Source: Verrucomicrobiota bacterium
GTDB taxonomy: Bacteria > Verrucomicrobiota > Verrucomicrobiia > Limisphaerales > SIBE01
Assembly: GCA_021733945.1 (NCBI GenBank)
Contig: JAIPJX010000024.1
Span: forward strand, 1 to 42,769
DNA length: 42,769 nucleotides
Direction of reading: 5' to 3'
Position numbers and translations under genes: made by a program. Numbering within the stretch: the stretch's first letter is position 1; every line of letters starts with the position of its first letter. Shown piece after piece: positions 34,986 to 42,769 of the stretch. The notes below the pieces were generated by a model, which was not told where the DNA came from, ran no database searches, and saw only the letters and a list, made by a program, of their open reading frames with translations.

Positions 34986-37272
34986 GTCCGTGCGCGGAGT
35001 CTTTCCCCAGGGGGCGTCGTGGCAATTCAAGCGAGAAACGGGCGCCTTGTCCACTGCTGTGTGCGATGAGTCTGCCACCCATTTCCTTCGCGAAATTGGC
35101 GCTGGAATGTAATCCGAATCCGTGGCCGTCGCGTTTTGTGGAAAATCCGAAATTGAAAATCCGTAAGAGGTTTTCCTCGGGAATCCCGACTCCGTTGTCG
35201 GAAACCGTGATGGTGACCGTGGCATCCCCTGTTTCGAGTCCCACGACAACCTGTTTCCCGGCGCGGTTGGACTGTATGCAGGCTTGCACCGCGTTTTTGA
35301 TCAGGTTGACGAGGATCTGGATTACCTTGTGTTTCTCAACACTGACCGGACCCACGTCCGAAAACGCGCGTGCAACCTGAATCCCGTGTGCTTCGAGTTG
35401 CTGCTGCAGCAAGGCCAGGGATTCTTCAATCAAATGGTTCAGATTCACTTCCTCCAGCACCCGCGCGCCCTTCGCGTGGTCCTGCTGCATCGCCACGACC
35501 TCCTTGATGTGGTCGATCCGGTTCTGCAGAGCGTTCAATTCGACCTGAATCTCCTGACGTTCCGCCGACACATCGGCGTTGAGCGCCGCAAGGAACGCGG
35601 GCACCCGCCGGCCCTTCGGATCGGATGTGAGGAAACGCTCAAGGTCCCCTTCATGTTCGGCGAGCAGATCCACCACCAGGGAGAGGCCCCTGGATTTTGA
35701 CTCGCTGATTTTGTCCGCGATGATGCTTGCCGAAACATTGAGGCCGTTGAGCACGTTCCCAACGTTGTGCAGGACTTCCGTTGCGATTTCGGACATTCCG
35801 GCCCTTCGGGAAATCTCGATCAATTCGCTGTTCACCCTGGCGAGTTCGACCTCGGACTTCTTCTGCTCGGTGATGTCGCGGGTCACCGCGAGATGCAGGG
35901 TGCCGTATTGCCGGTCAATCAGTGGTGTGGCATGCGTCTCCACCCAGCGGGGGGTTCCTTTCCGGCCCAGAACTCTGAAAATCAGCCGGCCCGGGGAACC
36001 GGCGCAAACACTGTCATGAAATGACTTGAATTTGCCGCGATGGTCGGGGTGAATGAAGTTCATCACGCCAACCTCGTGGATTTCTTTCAGACTGTCGACC
36101 TCCAGCATTCTCAATCCGGCATGGTTCATTTGCAGCAGCTCGCAATCCTTGGTGAGCAGCTTCACGCACTCCGGTTCGTTGGCGACTATCGCGTCCAGAA
36201 ACTTTTTCTCCCTCAAACGGGCCTGTGACAACCGGAAGAATTTCAGCGCAATGAATCCGAACACCGCGATGGCGGCCAGGGTGGCGGCCAATCCGCGGTA
36301 CAACCAGGTCAAATCCCGGACTGGATTCGGGTCGTAGAGCATCTCAGTCACGGGGAAACCGTGAGGCAGCATGCCGATGTCCGCATAGGTCTCGGCGATA
36401 TGCCGCCAACGGCCCGGGTTCATGTAGCCCATTTCGACCAACACGGGTTGAATCAACGGATCCATCCGGTCCGCCTCGTAGATCAGGGCATTGCGATCGT
36501 GCCGGGTAGAGTAATTGTCGAGGATCAGGGAGACCGTCTCCTCCTTGTGGTCCATCGCATATTTCCATCCCCGAAAACTCGCTTCCCGGAACGCTTTGAC
36601 ACGCTCCGGATGGTCTTTCAATTGCCGCTCCGTCGTGTAAAGATTGTCACCGTAAAAATCAATTCCCTCCGATCGCGGTGAGTAGGCGACATACGGGATC
36701 CGGGCGGTGTCGAGGGCATAAATCTGATCGGTGACGTAGGCCGAGAAAGCGTCCGTTTTGCCGCTGATCAAATCATTGATATCAAAACTGTTTGGGGCGA
36801 CCCGATACTTGTCCGGCGAAAGTCCGACCTTGCCCAGATACGCGTAAAGTTCGGCGTCATTCTGCATCAACATCAGGGTTTTGCCGGCAAGATTATGGAT
36901 GGTCTGTGTGGGCGCTTCCTTGAGAACAACCAAAGCCAGCGCGGAGTGTTGGAAAACGACACCGAGGACCACGAACGGATCGCCCTTGTATCGTCTCAGC
37001 AGGATGCCGCTGTCTCCGACCCCGAATTCCGCCGTTCCATCCAGAACATGCTGCATCGGGTCCTCCCCTGGAACCGCTTCGCGAATGCGCACCTCCAGAC
37101 CCGCGTCCCTGTAGTACCCCTGCGCAATGGCCGTGTAATACCCCGCGAACTGAAATGCATGCAGCCACTTTAACTGCAGTGTGACGGAATCCAGGGCCAG
37201 CACGGGCGCTCCCATCAGAAACAGAAGACATGCCGGAAGCCAGGAACGGATTGCATGTCTTCGTTTGGTCAT
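34957..37272 (-). CDS. NMT1/THI5-like periplasmic sensor histidine kinase
   Basis: 771 residues. A signal-anchor ([15 protein letters not shown]) is followed by a periplasmic solute-binding domain of the NMT1/THI5 type ([35 protein letters not shown]), which in other proteins binds thiamine precursors or related small molecules. A membrane helix near 320-345 ([19 protein letters not shown]) leads to a PAS domain and then a kinase core: H502 in [16 protein letters not shown]-box [13 protein letters not shown]1 [11 protein letters not shown] and the G2 region [14 protein letters not shown]. The fused binding domain makes this a direct ligand sensor. ATG 37272 is supported by a strong purine ribosome binding site (AAGGAAGGGA). 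Confidence 0.9.
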   Translation of the reverse strand: MTKRRHAIRSWLPACLLFLMGAPVLALDSVTLQLKWLHAFQFAGYYTAIAQGYYRDAGLEVRIREAVPGEDPMQHVLDGTAEFGVGDSGILLRRYKGDPFVVLGVVFQHSALALVVLKEAPTQTIHNLAGKTLMLMQNDAELYAYLGKVGLSPDKYRVAPNSFDINDLISGKTDAFSAYVTDQIYALDTARIPYVAYSPRSEGIDFYGDNLYTTERQLKDHPERVKAFREASFRGWKYAMDHKEETVSLILDNYSTRHDRNALIYEADRMDPLIQPVLVEMGYMNPGRWRHIAETYADIGMLPHGFPVTEMLYDPNPVRDLTWLYRGLAATLAAIAVFGFIALKFFRLSQARLREKKFLDAIVANEPECVKLLTKDCELLQMNHAGLRMLEVDSLKEIHEVGVMNFIHPDHRGKFKSFHDSVCAGSPGRLIFRVLGRKGTPRWVETHATPLIDRQYGTLHLAVTRDITEQKKSEVELARVNSELIEISRRAGMSEIATEVLHNVGNVLNGLNVSASIIADKISESKSRGLSLVVDLLAEHEGDLERFLTSDPKGRRVPAFLAALNADVSAERQEIQVELNALQNRIDHIKEVVAMQQDHAKGARVLEEVNLNHLIEESLALLQQQLEAHGIQVARAFSDVGPVSVEKHKVIQILVNLIKNAVQACIQSNRAGKQVVVGLETGDATVTITVSDNGVGIPEENLLRIFNFGFSTKRDGHGFGLHSSANFAKEMGGRLIAHSSGQGARFSLELPRRPLGKDSAHGHGPFEQPSE

Positions 37273-37306
37273 TCCCTTCCTTCGTTGCTCGGATCGATGA
37301 TCGAGG

Positions 37307-37335
37307 TTCGTATCCGCACGACTCTTCCGTGTCAA
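37307..37335 (-). promoter_or_regulatory. Candidate promoter of the two-kinase operon
   Basis: On the minus strand a perfect TTGACA (37335-37330) and TACGAA (37312-37307) are 17 nt apart. The -10 is weak, matching the consensus at three of six positions, so an activator may help. The leader to ATG 37272 would be about 28 nt. Confidence 0.4.
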
Positions 37336-37390
37336 GGCTTCATCTTGTGTGTTTCCTGTTGTCCAGACTGACCCTTGATCCGGGGTTGGC

Positions 37391-39895
37391 TCAGGCTTTT
37401 ATCACGCGGCAGGCGAAGCATTTGTAGGCCTGCTGTCCGGAAAGGTTGTCGAAGTAGCGGTCGTCGATGAGCGTATTCGCCGTGTCATAACGCGGGAGCC
37501 CGAATTCGTCGCCCAGCGCTTGCGCGGGGCCAAAGCTGTTCGGGATAAAGACGGTGTCTTCCCGGATTCCGTCCCACACCAGAGCCGTGCCGGTCACCGT
37601 GCCTCGCGGGCTTTCGACAATAATTCGGTCGCCGTTTGCAACCCCGGCTCGTTTTGCGGCGCGCGGGTGAAGCTGCACAAGACGAACCCCGTTCATCTGC
37701 TTGCCGAAGTGGGTCCACTGCGTGACTCCGGCGAAGTGGACCACGCTGGCTCGGCCAATCATGCCCATGAGGGGGAACTTCGCGTGTACTTTACCGTCGC
37801 TCAGGACACCGAGTCTCACGCGTTGAGTGACGCTTCCGGGATTCACCGGATTCGGAATCAGCTCCTCGTCGTAGGCGATGCTCGGATTCCGGCCGGTAAC
37901 CTCCGGGTGCGTGTAATACATGGGTAGCGCCGCATGGCCAGCCGGACGGAGCGCGGCGTCGAGGTCCGGCGTGGTGATTTCCACTTTGCCGCTGGGCGTG
38001 AGGAAGCGTTTGCCTGTGTTCCCCGGGTCAAGCGCCTCAGCGGCGGAATACCAGGATTTGTGGTCGAGATAGAGCGTGCTGATGCCGGGACTTTTTTCGT
38101 CGGGGCACGGCCAGCGCAGCGGCTCGGCGCGTTCTTCCAGGCGAGCCTGCGTCATGCCGCCGACGCCGGGAGTGCGCGCCACGAATTCAGCCCACAACTT
38201 GCCGTAGTTCTTCCATTCGGGGCGGAGATTGCCCGTCCAGTATTCAGCCGGATTCTTTTTATCGCGACGCGCCATCGCGGCGGCAAGGTCGATCCAGATT
38301 TCAATATCGGTCCGGCTCTCGCCGACCGGAGGGACGGCGGCATGCTGCCAGCGGATGCTGCGGTCGTCGCGGCGCATGTACACGCCATCCATCTCAAAGC
38401 CGCTTCGGACGGGCAGAATCACGTCCGCGTACCAAGCCGCCTCCTCCATGAACAGGCCGGTGTAGACGTAAAACTCAAGTTCCTTGAACGCGGCCTGCAC
38501 CTTTCTTGAGTTCGCACACGCAATGAGCGGGTTTCCTTCGGTGACGATCGCCCGAAGCGGATACGGGCGCTTGGAGAGAATGCTCTCGGCAAACCAATCC
38601 GGTCCGACCGGCAATGCGGGGGGCTTCTTCGGCGTGTCGCCGACGATCGGGGGAAGGTTTAGCGCGCCGGGCCAGGTGTTGTGCATGAAATTACACCCGC
38701 CGCCATTGATACCGATGTTGCCCGTGATGGTCGCCAGAAAGGCGAGCGCGCGGTAGGTGTCGAATGCGTTGAGTTGATGCGAAATGCCTGCATTGCAGAA
38801 AATGGCGGCGGGCTTCGCCTTCGCGTAGCCCTCTGCAATGGCCTTGATCCTTGCGGAGGGGACCCCGCTCACCCTTTCCGCCCATTCGGGTGTGTAGCCG
38901 CCCTCCTGCAAATGCGCCTTCAATTCGTCGAAGCCGAGCACCCACTTGGCGACAAACTTCGTGTCGTGGAGATTCTTCGCGATGATGTGCTGAAGCATGG
39001 CGAGCACTAGCGCGAGGTCGGTGTGTGGCTTGGGCGCAAGCCATTCGTCCGCCTGAGCGCCGGTCGGTGTGAGACGTGGGTCGATCACCGCGAGTTTCGC
39101 CTTGGTCTTTTCCCGCGCACGCAACAGATAGGCGAACGTTACCGGATGTGTCTCGGCTTGATTGGTGCCGAGAAACAGGAAGAACCTGGATGACCCCAGG
39201 TCCTCTCTGCCGGTGTTCCCGTCCTTGCCGTAGCCGTTGGTGAAATTGCCCAGACCGAATGTCCACGCCAGCGCATTGCCGCCGGCATCGTTGCACACGG
39301 GGCCGACGTCCGTGTCGTTCGGCGAACCAAGCAGCGTGAAGAACCGCCCGATGACGCTCCCCGTCCCGCGCTGGAGACGCCCGGATGTCTTGTTGGCAAT
39401 GGCGCGCGCCTCGCCCGCATCGCGCAGCGCGAGAAACTTCTGCGCGATCAGGTCGAGCGCATCATCCCATGAGCACGGCTCGAACTTCGACTCCGGCGAA
39501 CCTTTCTCACCGCCGATGCGTTTCATGGGCCGCGTGAGCCGATGCCGGTTGTACACGAGTTGCGTCATCATCTGCGCCTTCACGCAGAGGCCGCCCGCCT
39601 GCACGGGATCCTCCGGCTCGCCTTGAACGTCGATCACGCGTCCGTCTTTGAGATGCACCTTGAGCCGGCAATTCGAATTGCAGAACTGGCAGGCGCTATC
39701 GACGATTTTGTCCGGCTGAAGCGCGCCGGATTGTTTTGTGAAATCGAAGCCGGCCATTTTTGTTTTCGGCTCTGGATGCGTGCCGTCGGTCGCGCATGGT
39801 GCGTCGAGGCCCATCAACGATAAAGCGGGAAACGCGGCCGAAGTGGCGGTGGCCGTCTTGAAAAAATGGCGGCGGGATAGTTTTCCGTTGGACAT
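37391..39895 (-). CDS. Tat-exported molybdopterin oxidoreductase, substrate unknown
   Basis: 834 residues from ATG 39895. A twin-arginine signal (SRRHFFKTATATSAAF) sends the folded enzyme to the periplasm. The [4Fe-4S] ligands are C69, C72, C76 and C104 in the classic C-x2-C-x3-C-x27-C spacing. A likely Mo-ligand Cys is C201 in GPVCNDAGG, which differs from the CMAS motif of NapA and the CRVCH motif of formate dehydrogenases. Other cofactor regions are NAGISHQLNAFDTYRA and NPLIACANSRKV, and the C-terminal MGD domain carries FGPAQALGDEFG. It ends with a CxxC (KCFACR). No partner subunit is encoded nearby. ArsR-type control might mean an arsenic, sulfur or metal-related substrate, but that is inference. 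Confidence 0.87.
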   Translation of the reverse strand: MSNGKLSRRHFFKTATATSAAFPALSLMGLDAPCATDGTHPEPKTKMAGFDFTKQSGALQPDKIVDSACQFCNSNCRLKVHLKDGRVIDVQGEPEDPVQAGGLCVKAQMMTQLVYNRHRLTRPMKRIGGEKGSPESKFEPCSWDDALDLIAQKFLALRDAGEARAIANKTSGRLQRGTGSVIGRFFTLLGSPNDTDVGPVCNDAGGNALAWTFGLGNFTNGYGKDGNTGREDLGSSRFFLFLGTNQAETHPVTFAYLLRAREKTKAKLAVIDPRLTPTGAQADEWLAPKPHTDLALVLAMLQHIIAKNLHDTKFVAKWVLGFDELKAHLQEGGYTPEWAERVSGVPSARIKAIAEGYAKAKPAAIFCNAGISHQLNAFDTYRALAFLATITGNIGINGGGCNFMHNTWPGALNLPPIVGDTPKKPPALPVGPDWFAESILSKRPYPLRAIVTEGNPLIACANSRKVQAAFKELEFYVYTGLFMEEAAWYADVILPVRSGFEMDGVYMRRDDRSIRWQHAAVPPVGESRTDIEIWIDLAAAMARRDKKNPAEYWTGNLRPEWKNYGKLWAEFVARTPGVGGMTQARLEERAEPLRWPCPDEKSPGISTLYLDHKSWYSAAEALDPGNTGKRFLTPSGKVEITTPDLDAALRPAGHAALPMYYTHPEVTGRNPSIAYDEELIPNPVNPGSVTQRVRLGVLSDGKVHAKFPLMGMIGRASVVHFAGVTQWTHFGKQMNGVRLVQLHPRAAKRAGVANGDRIIVESPRGTVTGTALVWDGIREDTVFIPNSFGPAQALGDEFGLPRYDTANTLIDDRYFDNLSGQQAYKCFACRVIKA

Positions 39896-40071
39896 GGGGA
39901 TCTTTCTTTTTGGGCCGCGATGGCGAAGCGTGTCAGAACGGGATGATGACATCGAACTTCATTGTGATACTCCGCGGATGGCGATCAATCGGTTTCATCA
40001 TCCAAGACTCGAAGACGCAGTATTGGCTGAAGCCGGGACGAGTAGGCGCAGCCGGCCGCGAGGTGTCATGA

Positions 40072-40097
40072 TGTGCATATATGCACACCTGTGCATA
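40072..40097. promoter_or_regulatory. Operator: alternating TGTGCATA half-sites, ArsR-type
   Basis: Two overlapping perfect inverted repeats share the middle half-site. TGTGCATATATGCACA (40072-40087) is a 16-nt palindrome, and TATGCACA-CC-TGTGCATA (40080-40097) is an 8-2-8 repeat of the shape typical for ArsR/SmtB dimers. This sits in the 239-nt gap between the ArsR-like gene and the molybdoenzyme gene, so repression of the latter is the simplest reading. No copy was found upstream of arsR itself. Confidence 0.6.
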
Positions 40098-40120
40098 CAA
40101 AAGGGCAGGCCGCAAGCCAA
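40092..40120 (-). promoter_or_regulatory. Candidate promoter of the molybdoenzyme gene
   Basis: On the minus strand TTGGCT (40120-40115) and TATGCA (40097-40092) are 17 nt apart. The -10 falls inside the outer TGTGCATA half-site, so a bound repressor would block polymerase directly. The leader to ATG 39895 would be about 190 nt. Confidence 0.4.
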
Positions 40121-40134
40121 AAAAAGCACCAACG

Positions 40135-40440
40135 TTATTCCGGAAGCTTGTCGAAACGAAACGTGCAGCAGTCCAGGTCGAGGACGTTGTTGTTGGCGGT
40201 CAGTCGCGTCTTAAGCTCGCTGGGCACTCCATACACGCGTCGTTGTCCCTTCTTCTCGGTTTCGAGCAGGCCCGCCTCGCGCAGGATCCGGAGATGTTTG
40301 GACACGTTGTACTGCGAAACCTCCAAGCGCTCCGAGATTTCGTTCACGCTCAACGGTTCCTTGTAGAGCAGTCGCAGAATGCGCAGGCGCGTCTCCTCTC
40401 CCAACGCTTTCAGTGCGGCAATGCAGTCAAGTCCGGTCAT
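40135..40440 (-). CDS. ArsR/SmtB-family transcriptional regulator with a C-terminal Cys pair
   Basis: 101 residues from ATG 40440. It is a winged helix protein with ALKALGEETRLRILRLLY and the recognition helix SERLEVSQYNVSKHLRILREAG, followed by the wing KKGQRRVYGVP. Cysteines are C6 in the N-terminal helix and the vicinal pair C91-C92 in LDLDCCTFRFDKLP. The known arsenic motif ELCVC is absent, so the inducer is not shown; a thiol-binding metal, metalloid or persulfide is possible. It lies upstream of the molybdoenzyme gene in the same direction, with the likely operator between. The long upstream reading frame (to 40746) runs over the transposase remnant and is not used. Confidence 0.85.
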   Translation of the reverse strand: MTGLDCIAALKALGEETRLRILRLLYKEPLSVNEISERLEVSQYNVSKHLRILREAGLLETEKKGQRRVYGVPSELKTRLTANNNVLDLDCCTFRFDKLPE

Positions 40441-40447
40441 CTCAAAG

Positions 40448-40476
40448 TGCTTAGCTGACCAGGTCCATTTAGGCAA
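40448..40476 (-). promoter_or_regulatory. Candidate promoter of the ArsR-like gene
   Basis: On the minus strand TTGCCT (40476-40471) and TAAGCA (40453-40448) are 17 nt apart. Transcription would begin about one base before ATG 40440, so the message could be leaderless. There is no good ribosome binding site before that ATG. Confidence 0.35.
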
Positions 40477-40511
40477 GCCACGGCCATCGATTCCCATCGA
40501 TTCAACCTGTG

Positions 40512-40850
40512 ATGGATCGCGGGCACCAAAGGAACGCCATTTTTGAGGATGACGGGGATCGGCAGCGTTTCTTGGATACGTTGGGCGAGGCGTGCGACAA
40601 AACCGATTGGCAGGTGCATGCGCTCTGTTTGATGGGTAATCACTTTCACATGGTTGTCGAGACGCCCAATCCGAACCTTGTGCCGGGCATGAAATGGTTC
40701 TTGGGGGTAAGGGTCGATCGGCTGCTGGGGAAGTATCACCTTCCAAAAGACAGTGCTTCGGGAGGCCGGCATTTGGAAGATCAACTGGAAGAGCGACGGC
40801 TTTCGGAATTGAGAACAGATTGTGGAGAGAGAAAAAGGGGATGGTTGTGA
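40512..40850 (+). pseudogene. Degraded REP-associated tyrosine transposase (RAYT), internally deleted
   Basis: The frame encodes 112 residues with clear Y1/IS200-like RAYT features: DRGHQRNAIFEDDGDRQRF, ACDKTDWQVHALCLMGNHFH carrying the HUH histidines, and VVETPNPNLVPGMKWFLG. It then jumps in frame to VRVDRLLGKYHLPKDSA, a segment that in full-length relatives lies about 100 residues further on, so the region with the catalytic tyrosine is gone. The normal N-terminus (before YHVM-RG) is missing too, and the end is cut after RKRGW. It is very unlikely to act. A 10-bp direct repeat (about 40485-40504) lies just before it. The 40441-40511 stretch upstream contains only the arsR promoter. Confidence 0.7.
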
Positions 40851-40884
40851 TGATTACAATACCAGGAACAGAGCGGCCGTTTAA

Positions 40885-40985
40885 CCACGGATTTCAAGGA
40901 TATATTTTTCTAACGTTCCCTTTTTCCCCTTCCCCATCCGTGGCCATCCGTAAAATCCGTGGTCACCCCCCCCCCTCATCCGTGG
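40885..40985. repeat. Short CCACGGAT/ATCCGTGG repeat cluster
   Basis: Within the 225-nt gene-free stretch after the transposase remnant are one CCACGGAT (40885) and three ATCCGTGG copies (40936, 40955, 40978), separated by pyrimidine-rich tracts including a C9-10 run near 40966. The inverted arrangement allows hairpins. Repeats of this sort are scattered in several bacterial groups; here they may be REP-like debris tied to the RAYT remnant. No gene is seen in 40851-41075. Confidence 0.55.
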
Positions 40986-41075
40986 TTACCCCCGTTTCGC
41001 GAATAGTTCTTGTCTCGTCGGATTCATGAGGACATTCTCCCGACTCAAATCCAACAATCAACGACTTCTCAAGCT

Positions 41076-42769
41076 ATGTTGACGCGTGCGGCCTTGTCCC
41101 GAGTTGTTCTCCCGATTCTTTTCAGTGCGGCCTTCCTGCTGAATGGCTGTAAACCCCGCCCGGGCGGTGACACTGCCCACCCGGTCCAACAGTCTCTGGT
41201 ATTGTCCCTGGCCGTTCTTGGCCAGGATGACGGTGGAGCGCCCCAAACGCTTCCCGCCCGCCTGGGGATCCTGACTCGAAACGGAACCACTTGGAGCCAC
41301 CGGACGCTCGAGGACCGGGACTGCAACGTCTTTCACAAAGCGATGGCCTATGGATCGGAGGGACTGGTCAGCTTTGGCGGCACCCGCGCGGTGGTTAAAC
41401 TTTGGCGTCCAAACGGGCAAAGGGAACGGCTCTGGGAAGCGGACTTCGGTGGCCAGTTCAGCCGGATGCGTGATGCCGAGGTGGGGGACATCTATGGGGA
41501 CGGCAACCCGGCCATCGTGGTGGTCACGCACGATCAAGGCGTCGTCGCCGTGCTCCGCCAGGACGGTTCGGGACCATTCAGTGTCGAAGAACTTGATCGT
41601 CAACCCAATACCATCGTGCATGAGGTTGAACTCGGCGACCTCGACGGCGACGGAGTGATGGAGGTTTACGCGACGCCCACGGAGCCCAACCGGGTCGACG
41701 GCACACCGCAGCCAGGCAGCGTGGTTCGTTACGTGCCCGCCCGGAAAGAAGGCCGCACCGAGGTGGCCGATCTGGGTTCGCGGCATGCCAAGGAAATCCT
41801 CGTGACCGACATCGACGGAGACGGAAAGGACGAGCTTTATGTGTCGGTGGAGGCGGTTTCTGGCGGGCGTGTCGAGATTCGCCGGTACCTGGTCGACACA
41901 AAGCCAACCGACGGGGTGATGATCGCTTCGCTCGACGATAAACTGTGCCGGTTTCTCGCGGTGGGAGACATCGATGGCGACGGCAAAAAGGAAATGATTG
42001 CGGCGGCCAACAAGAGCGGTCTCTGGCTGCTGCGTCCCGGGAGCGACCGTTGGGAGAAAGAACGGATCGACGGGAATTCCTCGGGGTTTGAGCATGCCTC
42101 GATTCTGCTGGATCTCGACGGGGACAAACGCGATGAACTTTATGTCGCGAGCGACGACCAGCGGGAAGTGCGCCGTTACGACTGGACGCCCCAAGGCTGG
42201 AAGCACGAGGTGTTGCTCAAATACGAGGACAAGCTCGACCGGTACACCTGGAACATCATGGCAGTGCCCACCGCCTTGTTGCCCGGCTCGGATGTTGAGA
42301 TCTCGGAAGCCGCTCCCGCCGTCACGTCCGAAGAATCCAAGCCGGAAGCACCCAAAAGCGTCGCCACGGTGGAGGAGGCAAAAGAACCGGCTGCGGTTGC
42401 CCGCGGTCTGCGGCTCGCTTCGGATGAAGCGGCGCCTGGATACGTGCTTTACGCGCCGTTCGGTTTGAAGGGCGCCTACCTGCTCAACAAGGAGGGTGCC
42501 GTGGTGCACATGTGGCAGACTGAATACCCAGCGGGCTCCATGTATTTGCTGCAAAACGGCAATCTGCTGCTGAGCGCGGAAGAAGCCAATCCTCCGGTCT
42601 TTAAGGCGGGGGGACAGGACGGACGGATTCTCGAAATCGCGTGGGACGGGAAGGTTTTGTGGGACTTCAAATACGCGAACGAGAAACACCTGAATCATCA
42701 CGACATCGAACTGCTTCCCAACGGGAATGTTTTGGCCATCGCCTGGGAAAGTAAAACTGCGCAGGAAGC
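41076..42769 (+). CDS. FG-GAP-repeat lipoprotein with arylsulfotransferase-like domain (3' truncated)
   Basis: The frame from ATG 41076 is open to the window end (564 codons), so it is not bounded by a stop here. The N-terminus has a lipoprotein signal with lipobox LLNGC (C25). Residues about 50-400 hold FG-GAP/VCBS blades with calcium-type loops: DIYGDGNPAI (138), DLDGDGVMEV (188), DIDGDGKDEL (245), DIDGDGKKEM (298) and DLDGDKRDEL (346). After an acidic Glu/Ala/Lys linker, an arylsulfotransferase-like propeller starts near 453 (PGYVLYAPFGLKGAYLLNKE, then HHDIELLPNGNVLAIAWE). It should sit on the outside of a membrane. Sulfotransfer activity cannot be judged because the catalytic part is cut off. 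Confidence 0.85.
   Translation, partial: MLTRAALSRVVLPILFSAAFLLNGCKPRPGGDTAHPVQQSLVLSLAVLGQDDGGAPQTLPARLGILTRNGTTWSHRTLEDRDCNVFHKAMAYGSEGLVSFGGTRAVVKLWRPNGQRERLWEADFGGQFSRMRDAEVGDIYGDGNPAIVVVTHDQGVVAVLRQDGSGPFSVEELDRQPNTIVHEVELGDLDGDGVMEVYATPTEPNRVDGTPQPGSVVRYVPARKEGRTEVADLGSRHAKEILVTDIDGDGKDELYVSVEAVSGGRVEIRRYLVDTKPTDGVMIASLDDKLCRFLAVGDIDGDGKKEMIAAANKSGLWLLRPGSDRWEKERIDGNSSGFEHASILLDLDGDKRDELYVASDDQREVRRYDWTPQGWKHEVLLKYEDKLDRYTWNIMAVPTALLPGSDVEISEAAPAVTSEESKPEAPKSVATVEEAKEPAAVARGLRLASDEAAPGYVLYAPFGLKGAYLLNKEGAVVHMWQTEYPAGSMYLLQNGNLLLSAEEANPPVFKAGGQDGRILEIAWDGKVLWDFKYANEKHLNHHDIELLPNGNVLAIAWESKTAQE

Noticed and set aside
41058-42701. 547-residue open frame on the minus strand
   Set aside because: It mirrors the plus-strand FG-GAP lipoprotein, which has a lipobox and regular DxDGDG loops; the minus product has no recognisable motif.
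1-42769. tRNA, rRNA or CRISPR array
   Set aside because: No tRNA cloverleaf, rRNA-like sequence or regular repeat-spacer array was seen by eye; a covariance-model search would be decisive.

Overview
This is a GC-rich, densely coded bacterial window. The organism is probably a verrucomicrobium, perhaps of the Pedosphaera/Limisphaera type, although no rRNA or marker tree is available here. The clues are hydrazine-synthase-alpha-like beta-propeller cytochromes, secreted PQQ-type propellers, a small DUF5679 zinc ribbon, a TPR-methyltransferase fusion, and many secreted or lipid-anchored proteins beside ordinary core genes. Genes lie on both strands in short operons, often overlapping by 4 nt (ATGA) or meeting tail to tail. 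I see no tRNA, rRNA or CRISPR array.

Layout. 0-6.3 kb: the end of a membrane protein, a phenylacetate-CoA-ligase-like AMP-forming enzyme, a LolD/MacB-type ABC ATPase with a giant FtsX-type permease, and a small secreted lectin-fold protein. 6.4-16.2 kb: mostly housekeeping genes, namely a GT4 glycosyltransferase, gatB-unknown-mpl as a minus-strand operon, divergent aroC, a TPR-methyltransferase, an SDR, a PQQ-like propeller and a small alarmone-hydrolase-like HD protein. 16.4-24 kb: DUF5679, a rhomboid protease, a tandem hairpin repeat, sdhCAB with a good promoter, a methyltransferase, and plsC-cdsA. 23.9-31.3 kb: a three-gene operon of large exported proteins that join beta-propellers to CxxCH haem-c sites. 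31.5-33.6 kb: a beta-helix protein and a uronate-dehydrogenase-like enzyme. 33.6-37.3 kb: two sensor kinases that overlap by 29 nt. 37.4-40.4 kb: a Tat-exported molybdopterin oxidoreductase behind an ArsR-type regulator. 40.5-42.8 kb: a degraded REP-type transposase, short repeats, and the start of an FG-GAP/arylsulfotransferase-like lipoprotein that runs off the window.

The most interesting system is the 23.9-31.3 kb cytochrome operon. Its promoter carries a perfect FNR/DNR-family box (TTGAT-N4-ATCAA) exactly at the class II distance from a -10 element, followed by a Shine-Dalgarno sequence. This points to control by oxygen or nitrogen oxides of seven predicted c-type haems spread over three propeller proteins, two of them resembling the hydrazine synthase alpha subunit. 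A second regulatory unit is the ArsR-like repressor with a vicinal Cys pair, whose probable operator (alternating TGTGCATA half-sites) overlaps the promoter of the molybdoenzyme gene. Functions are inferred from motifs read by eye; no database search was run.
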